Source: Ananas comosus
Taxonomy: Eukaryota > Streptophyta > Magnoliopsida > Poales > Bromeliaceae
Direction: 5' to 3'
Length of the DNA: 64,000 nt
Assembly (NCBI RefSeq): GCF_001540865.1
Contig: NW_017893458.1
Location: 1-64,000, forward strand
The position numbers and the translations under genes were made by a program. Within the stretch, counting starts at the first letter, position 1, and every line of letters begins with the position of its first letter. A model generated the notes under the pieces. The model worked only from the letters and a program-made list of their open reading frames with translations, was not told where the DNA came from and did no database searches. Positions 58,901 to 64,000 of the stretch are shown here, piece after piece.

Positions 58901-59683
58901 GACAAGTTTGGTAGCAATACACCTTGGCTTGATGATGGATGACAACTTCTTTAAAAAAATACAAAAATCCAAAGAAACAAAAAGAAAAAGTAGTTTCCAA
59001 CTTTTTTTCTAGTGGTTGCTAAATAATAATCTTGGGTACAACAATTGCAAATGATTACCACTCCTACTCTATCTTATGTAGAAATTCTATTTAAAAGAAC
59101 AAGAAAAACAGCAACAATGCTAAACGGAGGCCTAAGCATATAAATCATGTATTTTTGAATAGCAGACTTACTGTGTGTATGCGTATAAAAACCTTATTTA
59201 GGTAGCAAAAACCACCTTGTTTTGATAAATATAATTGAGCCGTATTACTTCACCGACAAAATAAAAAGGCAGGTAATGGTGGTTTTTCATTTATCCTTTT
59301 TGCTTAGAAAAGCAAGTTGAACCTCAAGGAAGTTTGTTGATTTCATGTCCTATCATAGTGGGATTAATTGAAATGTTTGGACGTCGGATATTTATTTATG
59401 TTTTGACTCAAAGGAATGAGATGATATTTGTTATTTATGTTCCTATTTTATTCAATTATTTTAGTCAGCTATTGATCATTTATTTACGTAATATTATGTT
59501 CCAACTTTAATTTAGTTATCCTAGTCAGCTTTTGACAACATATGCAATGACTCTAATTGTGGCAAACAACTTTTTATATAGATAATCAGGGATTCTGCTG
59601 GAGCTCCTGATGTTCTTACAAGATTGGAAGGGCTTCTGCCGTCTGCAACCGCAGAACCAATGATCTCAGAGTATGAGAGCTGA
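27444..59683 (+). CDS. PAP13: Plastid-lipid-associated protein (fibrillin), PAP13-like; 7 exons, 27-kb last intron
   Basis: Joined exons 27444-27668, 29037-29158, 29669-29752, 30006-30102, 30664-30880, 32285-32337 and 59582-59683 give exactly 900 nt: 299 residues plus TGA. All introns are GT-AG. Residues 1 to about 50 look like a chloroplast transit peptide (few acids, many R/S/A/P). The fibrillin domain follows: [50 protein letters not shown] (residues 121-137), [17 protein letters not shown], and the C-terminal [17 protein letters not shown], split by the giant intron between residues 266 and 267. Fibrillins bind lipids in plastoglobules and thylakoid margins. The family assignment is firm from motif order, and PAP13 is the closest relative I recall. 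No internal stop or frameshift is present. The proximal promoter is compressed by a Helitron-like insertion, and expression depends on splicing a 27,244-bp intron. Confidence 0.93.
27676..27708. repeat. (CT)n microsatellite at the start of intron 1
   Basis: A CTCTCT run 8 nt after the donor site. Confidence 0.9.
28205..28745. mobile_element. Long-TIR MITE, copy 2, in fibrillin intron 1
   Basis: 541 bp, near-identical to 7413-7956, with the same inverted ends (GAATTAGGCTACTATAGTAT; right reverse complement GAGCTAGTCTCCTATACTAT) and flanking TATATA runs. It accounts for about 40 percent of the intron. Confidence 0.85.
28746..28804. repeat. (TA)n microsatellite
   Basis: Two TA runs separated by CTAGTTC, right of the MITE. 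Confidence 0.9.
29037..29158 (+). CDS. PAP13: Fibrillin exon 2
   Basis: Acceptor TTTTTCAG. Encodes [10 protein letters not shown] to NPTPRPT. Ends after the second base of a threonine codon at donor GTATTG. Confidence 0.9.
29669..29752 (+). CDS. PAP13: Fibrillin exon 3
   Basis: Acceptor CTTTTCAG. Encodes the core [20 protein letters not shown], then FAARFLF. The donor must be GTAGGT at 29753. The alternative GTATCT four bases on would create an in-frame TAG. Confidence 0.9.
30006..30102 (+). CDS. PAP13: Fibrillin exon 4
   Basis: Acceptor CTTCATAG. Encodes [20 protein letters not shown], then [12 protein letters not shown]. Ends in phase 0 before GTAATC. Confidence 0.9.
30664..30880 (+). CDS. 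PAP13: Fibrillin exon 5
   Basis: Acceptor ATATACAG. Encodes [20 protein letters not shown] through [13 protein letters not shown]. Ends in phase 1 before GTAAGAAAT. Reading through the donor stays open for about 27 more codons, but conserved sequence stops at the splice site. Confidence 0.9.
31435..31520. repeat. Short direct duplication in intron 5
   Basis: TTAGTCTGAGCATGA-GAACTCTCAA occurs twice about 54 bp apart. The rest of intron 5 (30881-32284) shows no recognisable element. Confidence 0.7.
32285..32337 (+). CDS. PAP13: Fibrillin exon 6
   Basis: Acceptor TTTTACAG. 53 nt encoding [17 protein letters not shown]. Ends in phase 0 before GTATGT, the donor of the 27-kb intron. Confidence 0.9.
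32431..32615 (-). mobile_element. tRNA-derived SINE, antisense to the gene
   Basis: A T run of over 30 nt at the left is the A tail of a - strand element. Reading on -, there is an A-box-like TGGCTTGATGG followed at pol III spacing by a B-box-like ATTCGAAGCC. Possible imperfect TSDs are AAGAAATC (left) and AAGGAATC (right, near 32617-32624). Confidence 0.65.
34178..34201 (-). other. Conserved LTR hairpin
   Basis: Arms GAACTA / TAGTTC. Sense stem of 8 bp plus one C.A mismatch. The partner LTR (40875-40898) has the fully paired version, so the mismatch arose after insertion. Confidence 0.65.
34540..34830. repeat. GAGCTACCCCGCTC minisatellite
   Basis: GAGCTACCCCGCTC and close variants recur at 30-60 bp spacing, with ATCTCATAGGTGAA-like linkers. 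The same tract occurs in the 5' LTR at about 41245-41520. Confidence 0.85.
36634..36653 (-). other. Polypurine tract of the outer element
   Basis: On the - strand, AAGGAGGGGAGGA directly abuts the 3' LTR start TGTAAGG. The nested element has an equivalent tract at 47730. Confidence 0.88.
36654..38655 (-). other. Non-coding part of the outer element's internal region
   Basis: It replaces pol. It contains a duplicated TACGAGATGGCCTACCCCGG-type block (near 37055 and 37205). It also has a 37310-37654 stretch resembling the sense-start end of another LTR family (ACCGGTCC palindromes, then GAGAATTCACTTCCTTAC), which suggests a captured LTR piece. The segment after that is shared with 25042-25975. 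I see no conserved protein. Confidence 0.7.
38656..40013 (-). pseudogene. Gag of the outer non-autonomous gypsy
   Basis: Starts [17 protein letters not shown] at 40013. It has a coiled-coil-like [15 protein letters not shown], capsid motifs [20 protein letters not shown] and [17 protein letters not shown], and zinc-knuckle residues near 38870-38990. It ends [15 protein letters not shown], the same end as the 23683 copy. A TAA follows the ATATAV segment (39801-39803) and there is a frameshift near 39170. It is antisense to the fibrillin gene. Confidence 0.88.
40368..40379 (-). other. Primer-binding site of the outer element
   Basis: GCTTTGATACCA, the reverse complement of TGGTATCAAAGC. One mismatch to the initiator tRNA-Met consensus. 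7 nt from the LTR. Confidence 0.85.
40387..42803 (-). mobile_element. 5' LTR of the outer element, left part
   Basis: Matches 33697 to about 36108 base for base apart from scattered differences, then is interrupted by the nested gypsy. The remaining 531 bp is at 57724-58254. Confidence 0.92.
40875..40898 (-). other. Conserved LTR hairpin
   Basis: Arms GAACTATA / TATAGTTC with an AAAA loop. 10-bp stem in sense RNA. Confidence 0.7.
43278..43300 (-). other. Conserved LTR hairpin
   Basis: Arms GAACTAT / ATAGTTC, loop CTTCC. 9-bp sense stem. Confidence 0.72.
45522..45760. repeat. About 100-bp tandem repeat inside the solo LTR
   Basis: Units begin GGCGTGTGCGACGATTTCGC and contain GAGTGCGCCGAGATCACCGC. 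Two full units and degenerate continuations up to about 45870. Confidence 0.85.
46277..46298 (+). other. Conserved LTR hairpin (CCA/TGG stem version)
   Basis: GGGAACCA and TGGTTCTC with a 6-nt loop, read directly on +. 475 nt from the LTR 3' end. Confidence 0.72.
47730..47749 (-). other. Polypurine tract of the nested gypsy
   Basis: Reverse complement contains AAGGAGGGGAGGA directly before the LTR start TGTAAGGAAG. Confidence 0.88.
47801..48964 (-). pseudogene. Integrase and chromodomain part of the nested gypsy pol
   Basis: Read on -, it follows the HPG break with [16 protein letters not shown] and the zinc-binding CLTCQQVK. The catalytic core has [13 protein letters not shown] and [10 protein letters not shown] (near 48360), and the C-terminal part has [19 protein letters not shown]. 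The end is a chromodomain-like tail with [20 protein letters not shown], then LFEE and TAA. A frameshift near 48600-48650 separates the core halves and another near 48250 restores the frame. The chromodomain supports a chromovirus, Del/Tekay-like. Confidence 0.9.
48970..51428 (-). mobile_element. Solo LTR inserted in the integrase domain
   Basis: TGTCACGCCCCGCGACC to CCGGTACCTTACA, 2,459 bp, with a perfect TSD GCCCG at 48965-48969 and 51429-51433. Hairpin at 49480-49502. Confidence 0.93.
49480..49502 (-). other. Conserved LTR hairpin (CTAA/TTAG stem version)
   Basis: Arms GAACTAA / TTAGTTC. Relative to the CTAT/ATAG version both partners of pair 9 have changed. Confidence 0.75.
51429..54716 (-). 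pseudogene. Gag-protease-RT-RNase H of the nested gypsy
   Basis: Gag starts [17 protein letters not shown] at 54716. Capsid motifs: [27 protein letters not shown] region, [17 protein letters not shown] (53838) and TAG (53832) replace W and E in RALWAE. The zinc-knuckle region is shortened by a deletion near 53660-53690. Protease has [20 protein letters not shown] has [33 protein letters not shown] and FIDDILVYS, with a frameshift near 52575. RNase H has [24 protein letters not shown] and [13 protein letters not shown], with a further shift near 51845. It continues into integrase at 48964 beyond the solo LTR. Confidence 0.92.
55069..55080 (-). other. Primer-binding site of the nested gypsy
   Basis: GCTCTGATACCA, a perfect complement of TGGTATCAGAGC, 7 nt from the LTR. 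Confidence 0.93.
55088..57723 (-). mobile_element. 5' LTR of the nested gypsy
   Basis: 2,636 bp, collinear with 42804-47729. Hairpin at 55550-55572 (outer pair changed from G-C to G.U). ACCGGTCC array at 57265-57560. Confidence 0.92.
55550..55572 (-). other. Conserved LTR hairpin
   Basis: Arms GAACTAT / ATAGTTC. The outermost pair is G.U instead of G-C in sense RNA, so pairing is kept. Confidence 0.7.
57724..58254 (-). mobile_element. 5' LTR of the outer element, right part
   Basis: Continues the LTR interrupted at 42803. Matches about 36103-36633 and ends TTACA next to the TTATT duplication. Confidence 0.92.
58522..58542. repeat. Telomere-like (CCCTAAA)3
   Basis: Three perfect plant telomere units followed by a degenerate CACTAA, inside intron 6. 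Confidence 0.9.
58602..59006. repeat. 101-bp direct repeat flanking a 202-bp LTR-like fragment
   Basis: AGTTTGGTAGCAATACACCT to TTTCCAACTTTTT occurs at 58602-58702 and 58905-59006 with few differences. Between them 58703-58904 starts TGGGGTCTCACAATC and ends GGGGCGTGACA, so it has TG...CA ends and the terminal word typical of the LTRs here. It includes a hairpin, CTGACG TTTC CGTCAG. Confidence 0.8.
59582..59683 (+). CDS. PAP13: Fibrillin exon 7, terminal
   Basis: Acceptor TTTTTATATAG. Encodes [20 protein letters not shown] through ISEYES and TGA. It restores the conserved DEEIL-IIRD join in phase 0 across the 27-kb intron. Confidence 0.9.
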   Translation: MIRDSAGAPDVLTRLEGLLPSATAEPMISEYES

Positions 59684-60560
59684 ATATGTCGAGCTCCATC
59701 TTATTTGGTCAGGGAAGCTTCTTGAAGTACATGTAGTTCTAATTTTTTTGTAAATTAAACGACGGAGATATACTAAATTTACTGCGATTAATTCCAGCTG
59801 TAAACTCAAAGTCTTTATAATGCTAGTTAATGCTTTTCTCAGTAATATTTCGATTTAGTTCTTTAATGCTATATATTTGATACTCGATGAGATGATATCT
59901 GCTGTACAATGTGATGCTTGTTTTCTTTTCAAATGTTGGTGTGTGAGATGCTTCAATGTGCTGTAATATTATGCCTATGTGCCAGCTCCATATGTTGCCT
60001 TCGTAATTTGCTCTCCTTGTTTTTCGAATCAATGTGCAAAGGAGGTTGCGTGGTCATTCATATTTCTGTAGATAAAAAAGAATACTTGGTGCTTGTTTGA
60101 GGAATATAGGGGGAAAACGGTAAAAGCAAGCTGGGATTTATAGTGCTTTCAAAAGGACAAGGCTCATCGCTTCCAATTTTTCTTGTGGGCAGTTGCTTGT
60201 ATAGTTAAGAGAAGTTCCCCATTTTTTTTTTTCCCCTATCCCTCTAACTAAAGACTAACATTCAAAATATTAATTTAAGTGTTCCAAGTAATTTCAAATG
60301 TACTCCTAGTCCTAGACTTTGTTGGGAAATGGAATAATTCTTTGAGGGATATATCTTTGGAATATCTCAAAACTATAAGATAGAGAGAAATAAAAGTAAA
60401 TTTTTTATTTGGTTTGAAATCTGCTTTCTCCCCGGGGAAAGCAAAATGATGTTTGGTTATGTTTGAAAGAATAGAAGAATAGTGAAATATATAGATTGAA
60501 ATAATTAATAATAATGCCAAGTTTATCCTTATGTATATCTTCCATAATTTATAATATATT
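59684..60560 (+). other. 3' flank and presumed 3' UTR of the fibrillin gene
   Basis: T-rich, without a transposon signature up to about 60560. No canonical AATAAA close to the stop was seen. The 3' end of the transcript cannot be fixed from sequence alone. Confidence 0.4.
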
Positions 60561-60564
60561 TAAA

Positions 60565-60904
60565 AGAGTCTGGCTATTATACTCTTTCGAGTACGATCGC
60601 TTTTATGCGTATAAGTCGTTTTCGAGGGCTTCTTTGCATTTGGCACCATGAAAAAAATTTATTTTAAAATAGCCCCAGTAAATTTATATTTGCAAAAATG
60701 AGCCTACCCCTGCCATGCAGGCACCACATCAGTGCCACGTGAGTAGGGCTGGGGCCAGTTTGTTAAGTTGAACACAGTGAACCGTTTATCATATCTAAAT
60801 ATGGTGAATGGTTCACCGTATTTGGGAAAAATATAATATATATGTATTGCGTATGGGGGTGTTTGAACACGGTGAATGATTCACCGTGTTTAGAAAAAAT
60901 ATAT
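60565..60904. mobile_element. Fragments of MITE-like elements
   Basis: Near 60565-60640 GTCTGGCTATTATACTC, a GAGTACGATCGCTTTTATGCGTA stretch and GTCGTTTTCGAGGG resemble the hairpin-tipped termini at 7413 and 8755. Further right, inverted words GGTGAATGGTTCACC and CACGGTGAATGATTCACCGTG lie near 60800-60895. No complete element. Confidence 0.4.
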
Positions 60905-61830
60905 TGTCACGCCCTGGCCCAGCGGAAGCCCTCCCGACGCGTGCATAGACCCGCCGTGTACACCAAACAACCACGATACACACAAGACGTCTACTAAAAC
61001 AAGAATGAACAAGATCAAGTACTAATAAGGCTATCAGAGCGAGCAAAATAAAATCACTAATGTTCTATCACAAAGAGATCCACAAAATATACGAAGTGTA
61101 AACAACTAAATCCAAGAGTCTAACAACATCTCTAAAATCATATACATAACACATTTTTCCAGAAATATAAAAAGAAAGATGACATCGAGTTCCTCTAAAT
61201 AACTCCGTAGGGGCTCTAGCTAGTCACTAACCCTTTGCCACGATCCCTAACCTCTCCCGCCGCGGAAGGCTCGGAAATAAAAACCAACAACAATGGGGGT
61301 GAGAACTATTAAACAATAGTTCCCAATGGGTAAGCCGCCGAGAGTGGCGAAATACACCACTAGGTCAACTGAGGCATGCTATAAGGGAATAATTAGGCAA
61401 TGCATGAAAAACAAGTAATTTAAACATGTTCATATTATAGTCATACCTCTACTAAAGAATTAACTATCATATATATGATGTTCTAATTTCGTATGGTCAA
61501 TTATATGTCAATGTCGATTTACAAGCATAACAAACTATATGCCAAAGTCAGTTTACAACCATGTTCATTATATCCATTATGCTACAAAGAGTAAAGTATG
61601 CTTTTCTTTGTTATTCTAGTAATGTATTCATACTAATCCACATAAGTATCAGTTTACTACCACTAAAGTTGTCAATGTCAAAATGTCCCACAAAATGTCC
61701 AACTACTATGAATGCATCAAGTAATAATATAAGGTAGCAAACCACAAGTATGAACATCTATCATGTATGCATCAACTACGGTGATGTACAATGTCAAGTT
61801 AAGTCTCAATACCGAATTTACAAGGAACGT
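60905..61830 (-). mobile_element. LTR of a further gypsy-type family, interrupted
   Basis: Starts TGTCACGCCCTGGCCC. Conserved hairpin at 61301-61324 and GGTGAGAAC...TAGTTCCCA landmark at the expected distance. It is broken at 61831 by a second TGTCACGCCCC sequence. Confidence 0.75.
61301..61324 (-). other. Conserved LTR hairpin
   Basis: Arms GAACTATT / AATAGTTC, loop AAAC. 10-bp sense stem, pair 10 is U-A. Confidence 0.75.
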
Positions 61831-64000
61831 TGTCACGCCCCGGGACCGGCGGAGGCCCTCCCGGTAGCGTGCCCAGACCCGCCATATGTCTACACATATA
61901 AGGCGTCTACAATAAAAGCGGAAGTAAAGACAAGCAGTAGAACAAGTAGAAGCAGTGAAATGACTAACAACTAATGATATCAGAGCGAGTAAGGTTCTAA
62001 CATCTACACCGATAGTAATAGAACGTAACTAACACATGAAAGTAAACATAAGTTATACAGTATCAGCCTCTAATACAAAAATGGTGGTCACTAATACACT
62101 GGTAGAACTCTCAACCTCTCCAAAATAAAACACAACGAGAGGTAGACCACCTAGCGAATCGTCCTCGAAGGAAGCTAGCTCGAAGCAACTCCCTTCCCGC
62201 GGTCCCTGGCCTCACCCTGAGTGGAAGGCTCTGAAAACATCGAGAAAAAGAGGGCGTGAGAACTATAATTTATAGTTCCCAGTGGGCAATTACTGACCTC
62301 AGCTCATGCTCCACTAGGCCCCAAAAGTAAGGGTAAGCAACGATAATAATAATGAGCAATAAAAAGGAGCATGTAATAAACTGCTGAAAGAGAGAACATA
62401 AGTAAAAATGCTATACTACTATATCCCTCATAAGCACGATGTCAAACTGTTGTACATCTATTCCATCATAAGGAAAGGTAACCAATGGCAATAGTTTCCT
62501 GTTACGACCCTTTAATCATACATGATGTATAAGCTCTATCATGGCAACCAAGCATACTGTGATGAAATAGGTAACTGTCAAGTATACTACATGTCTCAAC
62601 ACTATGCTAAAAGCATATAAATGTAACTCAACTACTAACCCTATCTAGTAGTGATTATCCATTCTCGACACCGTATCGATTTCCATTTCCAATTAAGGAC
62701 CTACCAAAGGTAGTCCAGCTTGCGCCGCCTAAGTGCCTGTGGTAGCCCAACATCCCTACTCATGGAATGTGTCTGTCCCACTCGACCCCGTAGGCTTCTC
62801 AATACCGCACGAGCGAACAAAAGTCGCGTAGGCTAACTCCGGAGTGCCGGCTTGTAGGGAGCGACCCTCACAAGCATGTGCGAATGAGCACAAATGGCTA
62901 ACAAGCAAGGTCACTGTCTCAAGTACCCAATCCACATGTCTCTAACATGGTATAGTCACTAGCATCCCGAAGATCTAGTTCAAGTCACAATGTGAAGTTT
63001 CAACATTTGCTACGCCTAGTGCCCCTTAATGACACTTAGGCAATTTAATGTTCAACATGTTTTCCAAATCCCTCAATGGCCCTATCCACTAGGTTCACAC
63101 GTGTCCCGAGCTCAATGCCGCTTGATGACATTAGCTCCCTAATTCACATAGCTTCTAAATGACAATATTGTCAATTTTTCATGTCACAAGTAAACTTAGG
63201 TTTAAATGCATGAATCCGAACCCATTTTACTGTAGAAGCATGGTACCACGTCTCATATAGAATGCTAAATGCAACTATGGCCTAATAAGCTACTCTCTAC
63301 TATATAGAGGTCCAAAATTTCGTCATATATAACATAGGCCTTTTAAGCATTCTAAAATTCACAATAAATACATATAACAAGAATATGCATGCTCTTTCAT
63401 TTAACAACACTTAATTAAGCACAAATGAGAATTTCTCATTGTGTGGCTAGGTCAAACCCACCGAACCGTCGCGTAGGGTCTCGTCTCGCCGAACCAAGTT
63501 GTCCCCGAGTCTCAAAATACCCTAAAAGTAATCAGCGAAGAGATACGAGGGCATTACGACCATTAAATAAGATCAAACCTTAATCTAGAAGCAAAAGGGC
63601 CAAAATTTACCTCAAGAGTAGGAAACTCTTCCAAAGCTCCAAATGAGAGCTAGAACCCTTCCAATCCAAGCCCTAGGGAGGTTCTAAACCAATCAATCTA
63701 GCCCCAAAAGCCCTAGATCAAAAAGCCCCAAAAATAAACCCTAATACCCATTCTAGGGTTTCAACACAAGAAAAATCTCAAATCCAACGTCTAGATGGAG
63801 AGAAAGGGCTACCAACCTCAAGGAAGCTTCAATCCAAGCTCAAAGGGTGAAGATCTTCTCCTTTGCAAGCTCCAAGTCCAAGCCTTCAAGCGCCAAGGAA
63901 GAAGAGGGGATGAGGAAGATGCTCCAAGTCCTCAAAAGCTCTCAATCTTCTTCTTCTTCCTTCCTTCTTCTCCTTCTCCTTCCTCTTCTTCTTCTCTATC
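61831..64000 (-). mobile_element. LTR-type sequence running off the window
   Basis: Starts TGTCACGCCCCGGGACC after AACGT (candidate TSD, partner outside the window). It shows the LTR landmarks in order: hairpin 62258-62280, the GGAGTGCCGGCTTGTAGGGA block near 62840, a hairpin-like CCCACCGAACCGTCG region, then CT-rich DNA at the right edge. No end was reached. Confidence 0.75.
62258..62280 (-). other. Conserved LTR hairpin
   Basis: Arms GAACTATA / TATAGTTC, loop ATT. 10-bp sense stem with A-U at pair 10. Confidence 0.75.

Noticed and set aside
1..64000. tRNA, rRNA or snoRNA genes
   Set aside because: No cloverleaf or rRNA-like sequence was seen. The only A-box/B-box pair is in the SINE at 32431-32615, which has a long A tail.

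Overview
The window is nuclear DNA of a flowering plant, most likely a monocot. The evidence is spliced genes, a GC-rich first exon, Ty3/gypsy elements primed by initiator tRNA-Met, MITEs, a SINE, a hAT, Helitron-like ends and a 25-base assembly gap. The gypsy proteins look like the Del/Tekay chromovirus lineage. A pineapple-like (Ananas) source is my guess from recollection and cannot be proven here.

There is one convincing host gene. It lies on the + strand from 27444 to 59683 and has 7 coding exons that splice cleanly to 299 codons plus stop. It encodes a plastid-lipid-associated protein (fibrillin) close to PAP13. Its last intron is 27,244 bp (32338-59581) and is almost entirely one transposon nest that can be peeled apart by target-site duplications (TSDs). 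A hAT element (8-bp TSD) was split by a gag-only LTR retrotransposon (TSD TTATT). That element's 5' LTR was split by a gypsy element carrying gag-pol remnants. The gypsy element holds two further solo LTRs (TSDs AACCC and GCCCG).

Left of the gene: 1-3300 is degenerate repeats and AT-rich DNA. 3306-8990 holds fold-back MITEs, a 3.5-kb solo LTR, and a TIR element that has captured a piece of a beta-ketoacyl-CoA reductase (KCR-like) gene. 10265-25975 is a gypsy cluster: a + strand copy with truncated LTR, PBS, gag, protease and RT; an inverted-repeat junction; a - strand copy with its own solo-LTR insertion and 5' LTR; and a + strand gag-only relative. Right of the gene, 60905-64000 holds two more LTR-type sequences of the same broad group.

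The most interesting signal is shared by all the long LTRs (2.4-3.5 kb). About 400-520 nt from the LTR 3' end there is a short hairpin whose stem is kept by compensatory base changes in different LTR families. Pairing is better in the sense RNA than in its complement. Other notable items are arrays of ACCGGT-centred palindromes near the LTR start, a recurrent gag-only element that has lost everything from the start of protease, and a Helitron-like 3' end about 115 bp from the fibrillin start codon.
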